Assembly: GCF_035581345.1 (NCBI RefSeq)
Contig: NZ_CP141608.1
Span: 2,820,501 to 2,884,500 of the forward strand
Length of the DNA stretch: 64,000 nucleotides
Direction of reading: 5' to 3'
From: Pseudomonas sp. JQ170C
GTDB lineage: Bacteria > Pseudomonadota > Gammaproteobacteria > Pseudomonadales > Pseudomonadaceae
A model generated the notes under the pieces. That model was not told the DNA's origin. It did no database searches and was given only the letters and a program-made list of their open reading frames with translations. Shown here one piece after another: positions 9,416 to 17,591 of this stretch. Both the position numbers and the translations under genes were made by a program. Position 1 is the stretch's first letter. Every line of letters begins with the position of its first letter.

Positions 9416-10554
9416 CGCAGTCCTAATCCTCTGGCAATGATTCCACGAAGAATTTCGCGTGTGCCGCCGCGCAGGGAAAACGACGGGGCAGTCTGGGTCA
9501 GGTAGCGCATTACCTGGTCGAGTCGGGAGCCGGGCGTGCGCGTATCGCCGAACAGTGTGTGGGCAAGGTCGGGCATGGCCTGTTCGAGCAGCGCGCCCTG
9601 GTCCTTGACCAGCGCCGCCGGGGTTGCCGGGTTCTCGCCCCGGGCAAGCATCCCGGCGACCCCCAGCGACATTTGCCGCAAGGCGGCATAGCGCGCTGCC
9701 ACGCGGCCCAGGCTCACGGTATGGTGCGGGTTGCCGGCGTCGGCGGCGTCGAGCATTTCCAGGTACAGCTGGGTGCAGCTGAGGTAGCGTTCCGGGCCGC
9801 TGCGTTCCAGGGCCAGCTCAGCGCCGACCTGCTTCCAGCCATCGCCGGGCTGGCCGATGAGAAAATCGTCGGCAACGAAGACATCCTCCAGGAACACCTC
9901 GTTGAAATCATGCTCGCCAAGCATGTTGTGGATCGGGCGCACGGTGACGCCGGGGGCTTTCAGGTCGATCAGCAATTGCGACAGGCCGCCATGACGATTG
10001 CCGGGCTCCTTGGGCCCGGTACGCAGCAGGGTGACCATGTAGTCGCAGCGCTGGGCGCCGGTGGTCCACACCTTGCTGCCGTTGACGACCCAGCCGCCCT
10101 CGGTCTTCACCGCACGGGTGCGCACCGAGGCGAGGTCGGAGCCGACATCCGGTTCGCTCATGCCGATGCAGAACAGCAGCTCACCCCGGGCAATGGCCGG
10201 CAGCAGGCGCGGGGCGAGCACCTCAGGGGAAAACTTCATCAGCAACGGGCCCGACTGACGCTCGGCAATCCAGTGGGCGTTGACCGGGGCGCCGGCCGCC
10301 AGCAGCTCTTCCAGCACCACATAGCGCTCCAGCGCACTGCGCTCATGGCCGCCGTAGCGCTTGGGCCAGGTCATGCCCAGCCAGCCGCGCTCGCCGAGCT
10401 GGCGGCTGAAGGCGCTGTCGGCCCCGTTCCAGTTTTTGGCCCGCTCGGCGGCGGGAAGGTCTTTGAGGGCCTGGGCAAGAAAGCGGCGGACCTCGACGCG
10501 CAAGGCCTCGGCCTTGGCGTCCAGGTGACAGGGTCGAATATCGAGTGCCTGCAT
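9412..10554 (-). CDS. Acyl-CoA dehydrogenase, probable catalytic (alpha) subunit
   Basis: A 380-residue ACAD. The flavin/substrate motif GMSEPDVGSDLASV (about residues 131-144) and GSKVWTTGA (159-167) are present. The C-terminus has SLRGGTREIL, where MCAD-type enzymes carry YEGT, so the base is not there. Instead Glu250 in LALERSG lies at the position used by isovaleryl-CoA and long-chain ACADs. The start at 10554 (MQALDIRP) is chosen because the in-frame extension to 10665 runs through the divergent promoter and looks non-coding. Its coupled partner is the beta-like ACAD at 8294-9415. The pair is divergent from the crotonase/TetR operon. Confidence 0.85.
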   Translation of the reverse strand: MQALDIRPCHLDAKAEALRVEVRRFLAQALKDLPAAERAKNWNGADSAFSRQLGERGWLGMTWPKRYGGHERSALERYVVLEELLAAGAPVNAHWIAERQSGPLLMKFSPEVLAPRLLPAIARGELLFCIGMSEPDVGSDLASVRTRAVKTEGGWVVNGSKVWTTGAQRCDYMVTLLRTGPKEPGNRHGGLSQLLIDLKAPGVTVRPIHNMLGEHDFNEVFLEDVFVADDFLIGQPGDGWKQVGAELALERSGPERYLSCTQLYLEMLDAADAGNPHHTVSLGRVAARYAALRQMSLGVAGMLARGENPATPAALVKDQGALLEQAMPDLAHTLFGDTRTPGSRLDQVMRYLTQTAPSFSLRGGTREILRGIIARGLGLR

Positions 10555-10598
10555 AACAATGTGCTCATGTGATTGAAGGGGCAGGGCTCTTGTTTTTA

Positions 10599-10620
10599 AC
10601 TTGCTGAACGCCCAACAAGT
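10599..10620. promoter_or_regulatory. Candidate operator: ACTTG-N12-CAAGT dyad in divergent promoter
   Basis: ACTTG at 10599-10603 and CAAGT at 10616-10620 form an inverted repeat that extends outward imperfectly into a T-rich left flank and an A-rich right flank. It lies in the 139-bp gap between the divergent ACAD pair and the crotonase-TetR operon. A TetR-family regulator encoded by the right-hand operon is the natural candidate to bind it; this is inference. Confidence 0.35.
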
Positions 10621-10693
10621 AAATACGCTAGCAGCATCCCGGGCCGTGAAGCAATAGCCGCCCACTTACCCCCTGTGATCTTTTGGAGCCTGC

Positions 10694-11479
10694 ATGTCGA
10701 TCCCGAGCACGTTTACTCCAGGCCGCGGCCTGACCCTGGAACTTCAAGGGCATGTCGCCACCTTGAGCTTCAGCCGCCCGCCGCTGAATTTCTTCGATGC
10801 CGAGCTGATCAACGACCTGGCCGAGACCCTGGACTACCTCGATCAGTTGCCCGCCTGCCGGGTGACGGTACTGGTGGCTGAAGGCAAGGTGTTCTGCGCC
10901 GGGGCCGATTTTTCCGGGGCCGACCAGCGCGACCCGCAGTACCCGCGGCGGGTCTACAAGTCGGCGGTGCGCCTGTTTCGTACCCGCAAGCCGCTGATCT
11001 GTGTCGTCGAGGGGGCCGCGATAGGCGGCGGCCTGGGCCTGGCGCTGGTCGCCGATTTTCGCGTTACCAGCGAAAAAGCGCGCCTTTCGGCCAACTTCAA
11101 CCGCCTGGGGATTCATCAAGGCTTCGGCATTTCGGTTACCATGCCGCGCCTGGTGGGCCCGCAGATGGCCGCCTTGCTGATTGCCACTGGCCGCCGTATC
11201 GATGGCCGCGAGGCCGTGCGTATCGGCCTTGCCGATGTGCTGGCCGAGCCCGGCCAGGAGCGTCAGGCGGCCCGGGCCCTGGCCGAGGAAATTGCCGCCA
11301 GCGCGCCCCGCGCGGTGATGTCCAGCCGCGAGACGTTGCGCATGGGCCTGGCCGACGCCGTCGACACGGTCATCGACCGCGAGGCCAGCGAGCAGGAGTG
11401 GCAGATCGTCAGCGCCGACTTTGCCGAGGGCACCCGCGCCATGGCCGAGCGGCGCCAACCCGTCTTTACAGGTGACTAA
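10694..11479 (+). CDS. Enoyl-CoA hydratase/isomerase (crotonase) family protein
   Basis: A 261-residue crotonase-fold protein. The oxyanion-hole segments are clear: VFCAGADFSG (residues 67-76) and EGAAIGGGLGLAL (106-118). By eye alignment with rat hydratase, the two catalytic glutamates (144 and 164) fall on Gly115 and Phe135, so ordinary syn-hydration by that mechanism is unlikely. Members lacking both acids can act as isomerases, hydrolases or lyases. GGAG at 10684-10687 supports the ATG at 10694. The TetR gene follows after 11 bases, probably as one operon. The exact reaction is unknown; a CoA thioester substrate is well supported. Confidence 0.82.
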   Translation: MSIPSTFTPGRGLTLELQGHVATLSFSRPPLNFFDAELINDLAETLDYLDQLPACRVTVLVAEGKVFCAGADFSGADQRDPQYPRRVYKSAVRLFRTRKPLICVVEGAAIGGGLGLALVADFRVTSEKARLSANFNRLGIHQGFGISVTMPRLVGPQMAALLIATGRRIDGREAVRIGLADVLAEPGQERQAARALAEEIAASAPRAVMSSRETLRMGLADAVDTVIDREASEQEWQIVSADFAEGTRAMAERRQPVFTGD

Positions 11480-11490
11480 GGAACGACCCG

Positions 11491-12129
11491 ATGGAACCGG
11501 CAGAAAAAACACTCCACGGCGGTTCGCGCCGCACCCAGGCCGAGCGTCGAGGCGAGGCTGAACAGCGCTTGTTGCAGGCGGCGCGGCAGATTGTTGCGCG
11601 CAAGGGCTGGGTCGGCATGACCCTGTCCGAGGTCGGCGAGGAGGCGGGCTACAGCCGGGGCCTGGCGACTCACCATTTTGGCAGCAAGGCCGGGCTGCTG
11701 CGGGCCCTGGCGGCGTACGTCAACAGCAACTTCATGAGCCTGGTGCAGGTCGAGGCGCCCAAGTGGCGCCCTGGCCTGGATGCGCTCAAGGGCTTTGTCA
11801 GTGTTTACCTGGGGCGCAACGACAGCGACTGGGTCAACAGCCGCGCGCTGTTGTCGCTGATGGCCGAGGCAGTCACCCAGGATTCGGAAACCGCGCCGAT
11901 CCTGGCGCAGTACAACCGCACGGTGCAGCAGCACCTGGCCGATTGCATCGAGGCGGGCATTGCCAACGGCGAGATCCGCGCCGATGTGCAGCCCCAGGCC
12001 AGCGCCGTGCTGATCCTGGGCACCTTGCGCGGTTCGATGCTGCAGTACCTGCTTGACCCCAGCGGCATCGACCTGGCGGCGTTGCACCGCCAGTTGCTCG
12101 ATCTGATCGACGCGGCGCTGGCGGCCTGA
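11491..12129 (+). CDS. TetR/AcrR-family transcriptional regulator
   Basis: A 212-residue protein with an N-terminal TetR helix-turn-helix at about residues 25-70 (RQIVARKGWVGMTLSEVGEE, then the recognition helix AGYSRGLATHHFGSKAGLL). The C-terminal domain is all-helical and variable, as expected for ligand binding. It lies 11 bases after the crotonase gene and so is probably co-transcribed, an arrangement that fits autorepression relieved by an acyl-CoA or related ligand. A dyad at 10599-10620 in front of this operon is a candidate target. The ligand is unknown. It ends 9 bases before the convergent activator gene. Confidence 0.9.
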   Translation: MEPAEKTLHGGSRRTQAERRGEAEQRLLQAARQIVARKGWVGMTLSEVGEEAGYSRGLATHHFGSKAGLLRALAAYVNSNFMSLVQVEAPKWRPGLDALKGFVSVYLGRNDSDWVNSRALLSLMAEAVTQDSETAPILAQYNRTVQQHLADCIEAGIANGEIRADVQPQASAVLILGTLRGSMLQYLLDPSGIDLAALHRQLLDLIDAALAA

Positions 12130-12138
12130 GCCGGCGCC

Positions 12139-14811
12139 TCAGTCGAGCAGGCCCTGGGTCCTGGCAATCGACACCGCTTCGGTGCGCCCACCGGCGCCGA
12201 GCTTGGTGTTGATCTTGCGCAAATGCGACTTCACCGTCAGCTCGGACAAAAACATCTTCTCGGCGATTTCGCGGTTGCGATACCCCAGGGCCAGCATGCG
12301 CAGCACCTGCAGCTCGCGGTTGGACAACGCATTGGCCGGGATGTCCTGAGCCTTGGCCTCCTGCGCCGGGCTGCTGTGGCAGCGCTGCAGTAAATGGGCG
12401 ACGAAGCGCGGTTCGATACCCAGGGCGCTCTCCTGGCCGTGGAAGGTCACCGACCAGCGCTCCAGCAACGCCGCCAGCGGTGCCCCCTCATCCAGGAAGG
12501 TACGAATGAAGCCGACCGGGCTGGCGATGCCCAGGGCCAGGGTCAGTTGCTCCAGCGCCTGCTTGGGTTGCCTGCAGGCCTCGAGGGCCATGGCCAGCAG
12601 CAGGCGCAGCTTCAGGGCACGGCGGTGTTGGTGAAGTGCCAGGGCCTGGTTCATGGCCTGCAGCAGGTCATCCGGGTCGACAGCACCCTGGGCAATCGCC
12701 AGGCGCTGGCGGGCAATGTAGGGGGTGTCGACATCGTTGGCGGTCAGCAGAATGCCCGGCCGGTCCCAGTCATTGTGTTGCTCGGCCGAACGCATGGCAT
12801 GGTCGGCGGTGTCCAGGCGGTTTTCCAGGGTGGCCACCCGCGCCCGTTCCAGCCAGCTGGAACACAGGATGCGCGACGAGCCCGACACCCGGCCCAGCTG
12901 ATCAAGCTCGGCCAGGTAGCGCATCCAGCCCTGGCGATCGCCATGAAGGTAGGTGATGCGCGCCAGCAGCACGTGGGTGGTGATCAGTGAGTCGGGGGCG
13001 GCATGTTCGCGGGCATAGGGCAGCAGCTCGGTGAGCCGGTGCTGCGCCTGCTCCAGTGCATCGGATTCGTACATCACCAGGCACAGTGCGGTCTGCAGCA
13101 CCGGGAAGCCCACCGGCGGTGTGCCGGTCAGGGTCTCGCGGCTGCGCCGGTTGGCGGCGAGCAAGCGGCTCATGCCGCTGTCCAGTTGGCCCTGGGTGAT
13201 GTCCAGCAGCGCTTCCAGGCTGTCGGTGACATCGCGCAGGTAAGGCGACTCGCTCTGCACCTGGCGCAAGCGGTCGCTGCCCAGCAACTGCCGGGCTTCG
13301 TCGTAGCGACCGCTGTAGTACAGGCACGTGGCGCGCACGTAGGCGGTCACCCGGTAGGGCGATCTGCTGTCGTCCGCCAGGCGCGGCAGCAGGTCCTCGC
13401 TGCTGCGCAGCGCTTCGTCGACGCGGTCGTTGATCAACAGCAGCAGGCAGTGCAGGTGATGCTGCAGGCCCGCCAGCGTCGGGCTTTGCATCACCTGTAG
13501 CGCCTCCTTGTAGCGCCGCGCGTGGATCAGTGCCCAGGCATAGGCCACGCCCAGGCCCGGATGCAACTCGCGCACCGACTCGGGGATGCGCGACAGCCAG
13601 CGCATCATCAGGCTGGCATGGCCGTTTTCCACCAGGCGATCAACCTGCGACACCAGCTGGCTGGCCGCCTCGTCGATGGCATTGGCGGCGAACAGATGCT
13701 CCAGGGCCTCTTCGCTATGGTCGGCGGCGGTGTACCACTGGGCGGCCGCGCGGTTCAGCTGCGCGACCCAGTCCGGGTGGCGCCGTGCCAGGCTGTGGCG
13801 CAGGAAGTCGGCAAACAGGCTGTGGTAGCGGAACTGCTGGCGTTGTTCATCGGTGGCAGTGATGAACAGGTTGGCCTGTTCCAGGGCCTGGATCATCGCC
13901 GCGCTGTCGGTGCGCCCGGTGACCGCGTCGCACAGGGCTGGGCAGAACTGCGTCAGTACGCAGGTCTGCAGCACAAATCGCTGGCTCGGCTCGTCAAGCC
14001 TGGCCAGGACATCCTCGGCCAGGTACTCGCTCAACGCCGGCGTGGCGCCGCTGAAGGCGTTGATGAATGCCGGCGGGTCGTCATGGCGCTTGAGCGACAA
14101 GGTGGCCAGGTACAGCCCAGTCAGCCAGCCTTCGGTGCCGTGGTAGAGGCGGGCGATGTCATCCTGGGTGAGCGTCAGCTGATGGCACTGGCGCAGGTAG
14201 TGGCTGGTTTCGTCGAGGCTCAGGCGCAGGCCTTCGCTGTCCACTTCATGCAGTTGGCCCAGGGCGCGCAAGCGACCGAGATTGAGCGCGGGCAGGGTGC
14301 GGCTGGCGAGGCCCAGGGTGGCCTGGGCGGGCAAGGCCTTGAGCAGTTGCTGGATGAACGCCAGCGCGTCGGGGTGGGTGATGATCTCGAATTCGTCGCA
14401 CAGCAGGGCGAAGGTTTCGCTGCACCCGGCAAGCTGTTCGAGCAGCCATTGCGGCAGCTGCCCGAAGGCGGGGGCGTCGGCGCTGATGATGCCCCGCTCC
14501 CGGAGCCCGCTGAACAGCGTGGCGGCCAGTTGCCGGGGATCGTTGTCGGCAGGGTCCAGGTTGCACCACAACACCCGCCGGCCCTGTTCCAGGCACTGCG
14601 CCTGGTAGTGCGCCAGCAGAGTGGTCTTGCCGGCACCGGCACAGGCGCTGATCAACAGCAGGCGCAGCCCGGGGTGGTGCTCGCCGGGGGGGAGCAGTGC
14701 GCTACGGTCCAGCAATCCGGGGAGGGTGGCTGGCACCAGGAATTTTCCTGGGCGTACAGGCGGGGCTACTCCCTGCTCTGGTCCGTTGGAACTACGCAAG
14801 AAACCTTCCAT
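12139..14811 (-). CDS. Large MalT-like LuxR-family ATP-dependent activator (first copy)
   Basis: An 890-residue STAND-type regulator. The N-terminus has a Walker A (SACAGAGKTTLL, about residues 55-66) and a Walker B-like FALLCDEFEII near 135-145. A long helical-repeat sensor region follows. The last 65 residues form a LuxR/GerE HTH (LSNRELQVLRMLALGYRNRE, then KMFLSELTVKSHLRKINTKL). Proteins of this design are activated by a small ligand plus ATP and oligomerise on DNA, as MalT does. AGGAT sits just before the start. It is divergent from the aldehyde/alcohol dehydrogenase operon at 14965, its most likely target. It is closely related to the second copy at 21502-24183. Ligand and target are inferred. 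Confidence 0.9.
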   Translation of the reverse strand: MEGFLRSSNGPEQGVAPPVRPGKFLVPATLPGLLDRSALLPPGEHHPGLRLLLISACAGAGKTTLLAHYQAQCLEQGRRVLWCNLDPADNDPRQLAATLFSGLRERGIISADAPAFGQLPQWLLEQLAGCSETFALLCDEFEIITHPDALAFIQQLLKALPAQATLGLASRTLPALNLGRLRALGQLHEVDSEGLRLSLDETSHYLRQCHQLTLTQDDIARLYHGTEGWLTGLYLATLSLKRHDDPPAFINAFSGATPALSEYLAEDVLARLDEPSQRFVLQTCVLTQFCPALCDAVTGRTDSAAMIQALEQANLFITATDEQRQQFRYHSLFADFLRHSLARRHPDWVAQLNRAAAQWYTAADHSEEALEHLFAANAIDEAASQLVSQVDRLVENGHASLMMRWLSRIPESVRELHPGLGVAYAWALIHARRYKEALQVMQSPTLAGLQHHLHCLLLLINDRVDEALRSSEDLLPRLADDSRSPYRVTAYVRATCLYYSGRYDEARQLLGSDRLRQVQSESPYLRDVTDSLEALLDITQGQLDSGMSRLLAANRRSRETLTGTPPVGFPVLQTALCLVMYESDALEQAQHRLTELLPYAREHAAPDSLITTHVLLARITYLHGDRQGWMRYLAELDQLGRVSGSSRILCSSWLERARVATLENRLDTADHAMRSAEQHNDWDRPGILLTANDVDTPYIARQRLAIAQGAVDPDDLLQAMNQALALHQHRRALKLRLLLAMALEACRQPKQALEQLTLALGIASPVGFIRTFLDEGAPLAALLERWSVTFHGQESALGIEPRFVAHLLQRCHSSPAQEAKAQDIPANALSNRELQVLRMLALGYRNREIAEKMFLSELTVKSHLRKINTKLGAGGRTEAVSIARTQGLLD

Positions 14812-14964
14812 GCATCCTACCTTTGGTTGTCGTCGGGTGGTCCCGTCCTTCTTAGTATCGGCTCACTGGAATACCGCTCCAATCGTGGCACGTGCCCTGA
14901 GTGTAACGGCCTGCCGGCCGATTGGAAGCTCCCCAACAGCCACTTGAAAGGAAGACCCAACCAC
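14812..14964. promoter_or_regulatory. Divergent promoter region between regulator and aldehyde dehydrogenase operon
   Basis: This 153-bp gap separates the MalT-like regulator (-) from the aldehyde dehydrogenase operon (+). It contains the perfect palindrome GGCACGTGCC (14887-14896) and a second palindromic run CGGCCTGCCGGCCG (about 14908-14921). AAGGAAG at 14947-14953 is the ribosome binding site of the dehydrogenase gene. I could not fix a -35/-10 pair with confidence. Confidence 0.4.
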
Positions 14965-16377
14965 ATGAGTGCCAATGAAAACCTGCGGGGTGCCGAAGTG
15001 CGTGTCGTGCTGGAGAAGCAACGTGCGGCGTGGCTGGCCAGTGCGCCCTGGACCGCCGAGCAGCGCTGCGAGCTGATCGACCGCGCCATCGGCCTGCTGG
15101 TGGATTATCAGGACGATATCGTCGCGGCCCTGGCCGCCGACTTCGGTCATCGCAGCGCTGACTTCTCGCGCCTGTTCGACGTGCTCAGCCCCTTGGCGTC
15201 GATGAAGTACACCAAGAGCCAGGTCGCCACCTGGATGCGCGACGAACCCCGCCATACCGACCGCGGCGAAGCCTGGGTGCGCTACCAGCCATTGGGCGTA
15301 GTGGGCATCCTCACCGCCTGGAACTTCCCCGGCAACATGATCTTCAACGGCCTGGCCGGCGCCCTGGCAGCCGGTAACCGGGTGATGATCAAACTGTCGG
15401 AGTTCAACCCGCACACCAGCGCGCTGATCGCGCGCATCTTCCCCACGGTGTTTGCCGACGATGAAGTGGCCATCGTCACCGGCGGCGCCGAGGTCGGCCA
15501 GGCCTTCTGTGCATTGCCGTTCGACCACCTGCTGTTCACCGGCGCCAGCAGCATCGGCAAGCACGTCATGCGCGCGGCCGCCGAGAACCTGGTACCGGTG
15601 ACCCTGGAGCTGGGCGGCAAGTCGCCGACCATCATTTCGCGCTCTGCCGACCTGGCGGCGGCGGTGAGCAAGATCATCACCGGCAAGCTGCACAACGCCG
15701 GGCAGATCTGCCTGGCCCCGGACTACGTGTTCGTGCCCGAAGAGCACATGGCCGAATTCATCAGCCTGGCCAAGGCGACGGTGGCCAAGCTGTACCCGAC
15801 CCTCAAGGACAACCCCGACTACACCTCGGTGATCAACGCCCGTCACTTCGAGCGCCTGCACGACTACCTGGCGCAAGCGCGCGACGCCGGCGTACACACC
15901 GTCGAGCTGAACCCGGCCAATGAAGACTTCAGCGGCCAGCCCCACCACAAGATCGCCCCGACCTTGCTGCTCAACCCCGATGACAGCCTCAAGGTCATGC
16001 AGGACGAGATCTTCGGCCCACTGTTGCCGGTCAAGCCGTACAGCGACATCCAGGCGGTGGTGGCCTACATCAACAGCCATCCGCGTCCGTTGGGCCTGTA
16101 CTACTTCGGCAGCCACGCCGAAGAGGAAGCCTTCGTGCTCGAGCGCACCACCTCCGGCGGCGTGTGCGTGAACGATGTGCTGCGCCATGGCGGCGTCGAG
16201 ACCCTGCCGTTCGGCGGTGTCGGTGCCAGCGGCATGGGTGCCTACCACGGCTTCGATGGCTTTCGCACCTTCAGCCACGCCCGGGCCGTGCTGCGCGCAG
16301 CCGATGGCCCTGACCTGATGCGCCCGCCCTACAGCGACCCGGTCCGCCAGCTGGTGGGGTCGCTGATCAAGCGCTGA
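14965..16377 (+). CDS. NAD(P)-dependent aldehyde dehydrogenase (coniferyl-aldehyde-dehydrogenase-like)
   Basis: A 470-residue ALDH-superfamily enzyme. Visible motifs are the cofactor region TAWNFPGN, the general-base segment LELGGKSP (Glu near residue 215) and the nucleophile segment NAGQICLAPDY (Cys near residue 248). Length and the C-terminal DGFRTFSHARAVL resemble the coniferyl aldehyde dehydrogenase (CalB) branch, which also covers medium/long-chain and terpenoid aldehydes. The ATG at 14965 has AAGGAAG 11 bases upstream. The same frame stays open far upstream, opposite the regulator gene, and that extension was discarded. It precedes an alcohol dehydrogenase, so the two probably convert a primary alcohol to an acid before CoA activation. 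Confidence 0.88.
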   Translation: MSANENLRGAEVRVVLEKQRAAWLASAPWTAEQRCELIDRAIGLLVDYQDDIVAALAADFGHRSADFSRLFDVLSPLASMKYTKSQVATWMRDEPRHTDRGEAWVRYQPLGVVGILTAWNFPGNMIFNGLAGALAAGNRVMIKLSEFNPHTSALIARIFPTVFADDEVAIVTGGAEVGQAFCALPFDHLLFTGASSIGKHVMRAAAENLVPVTLELGGKSPTIISRSADLAAAVSKIITGKLHNAGQICLAPDYVFVPEEHMAEFISLAKATVAKLYPTLKDNPDYTSVINARHFERLHDYLAQARDAGVHTVELNPANEDFSGQPHHKIAPTLLLNPDDSLKVMQDEIFGPLLPVKPYSDIQAVVAYINSHPRPLGLYYFGSHAEEEAFVLERTTSGGVCVNDVLRHGGVETLPFGGVGASGMGAYHGFDGFRTFSHARAVLRAADGPDLMRPPYSDPVRQLVGSLIKR

Positions 16378-16423
16378 ACCACCCTCGCACTTGTCCGGCT
16401 CACTCAATAAAGAGAACAAGAAG

Positions 16424-17509
16424 ATGAAAGCTGCCGTATTCCATACCCCAGGTTCCCCGTTGACCATCGAGGACGTGGGCATCAGCAAACCCGGCCCGCA
16501 CGAAGTGCTGGTGCGCACCGTCGCGGTCGGCGTGTGCCATTCGGACCTGCACTTTGTCGACGGCCTGTACCCGCACCCGGCCCCCGTGGTGCTGGGCCAT
16601 GAGGCCTCCGGTATTGTCGAGCAGGTGGGCGAGCTGGTGCGCACGGTCAAGCCGGGCGACCACGTCGTCACTTGCCTGTCGGCCTATTGCGGCCACTGCG
16701 CACACTGCGTCACCGGTCACCTGTCGCTGTGCGTGTCGCCCGACACCAAGCGTGGCAAGGATGAAGAGCCACGCCTGACCTATGTACAAAAGCCGATGAC
16801 CCAGTTCATCAACCTGTCGGCCTACGCCGAGCAGATGCTGGTGCATGAGCACGCGCTGGTCGCCATCCGCCGCGACATGCCGCTGGACCGTGCGGCGCTG
16901 CTGGGCTGCGCGGTCACTACCGGCACCGGTGCGGTGTTCAACACCGCCAAGGTGCGCCCCGGCGAGACGGTGGCCGTGATCGGCTGCGGCGGCATCGGCC
17001 TTGCCACCATCAACGGTGCAGCACTGGCAGGCGCCGGGCGCATCATCGCCATCGACATGCAGGACTCGAAGCTGGAACTGGCCAGGCAGTTCGGTGCCAC
17101 CGATGTCATCAACCCCAAGCACGGCGACCCGGTGCAGCAGGTACAGGAGCTGACCCGTGGCGGCGTACACCATTCGTTCGAGTGCATCGGCCTCAAGCAA
17201 ACCGCCGAACAGGCCTTCACCATGCTCGCCCGTGGCGGTTGCGCGACCATCATCGGCATGATCAAGCCGGGCCTGAAGCTGGACATCGACCCGCTACTGC
17301 TACTGCACGAGCGTCGCATCCAGGGTTCGTTCATGGGCTCGAACCGCTTCCCGGTCGACCTGCCGCGCCTGACCGACTTCTACATGCAGGGCCGCCTCAA
17401 GCTCGACGAAATGATTTCCCAGCGCATCAAGCTCGAGCAGATCAACGACGCCTTCGACGAACTGCGTCGCGGCGAGCTGGCCCGCTCGGTCATCGTCTTC
17501 GATCAATAA
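16424..17509 (+). CDS. Zinc-dependent medium-chain alcohol dehydrogenase
   Basis: A 361-residue MDR-family enzyme. The catalytic zinc ligands are GVCHSDLHF (Cys near residue 38) and the GHEASG histidine near residue 60. The structural zinc lobe is CGHCAHCVTGHLSLC (C-x2-C-x2-C-x7-C, about residues 89-103). The NAD-binding Rossmann motif IGCGGIGLA lies near residue 186. The family resemblance is to class III-type or NDMA-type alcohol dehydrogenases. The ATG at 16424 is preferred over an in-frame ATG at 16391 because family homology starts at MKAAVF. It lies between the aldehyde dehydrogenase and an ACAD pair, fitting oxidation of a primary alcohol to the aldehyde. Confidence 0.9.
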   Translation: MKAAVFHTPGSPLTIEDVGISKPGPHEVLVRTVAVGVCHSDLHFVDGLYPHPAPVVLGHEASGIVEQVGELVRTVKPGDHVVTCLSAYCGHCAHCVTGHLSLCVSPDTKRGKDEEPRLTYVQKPMTQFINLSAYAEQMLVHEHALVAIRRDMPLDRAALLGCAVTTGTGAVFNTAKVRPGETVAVIGCGGIGLATINGAALAGAGRIIAIDMQDSKLELARQFGATDVINPKHGDPVQQVQELTRGGVHHSFECIGLKQTAEQAFTMLARGGCATIIGMIKPGLKLDIDPLLLLHERRIQGSFMGSNRFPVDLPRLTDFYMQGRLKLDEMISQRIKLEQINDAFDELRRGELARSVIVFDQ

Positions 17510-17519
17510 CTGCCTCAAG

Positions 17520-17546
17520 CCGCCGCAGTGCTCAGGCCTGCGGCGG
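17520..17546 (+). terminator. Intercistronic hairpin after alcohol dehydrogenase
   Basis: A 9-bp stem (CCGCCGCAG with CTGCGGCGG) surrounds a 9-nt loop. There is no T-run, so it is more likely a processing or attenuation hairpin within the operon than a strong terminator. Confidence 0.4.
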
Positions 17547-17591
17547 TCTCCCCCTGCCTGTATCAAGCAAAAAAACTGAACGAGGTATCAA

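Noticed and set aside
13522..14964. N-terminal extension of the aldehyde dehydrogenase frame by about 480 codons
   Set aside because: It runs antisense through the MalT-like regulator gene and lacks any domain. The ALDH similarity and the AAGGAAG site begin at 14965.
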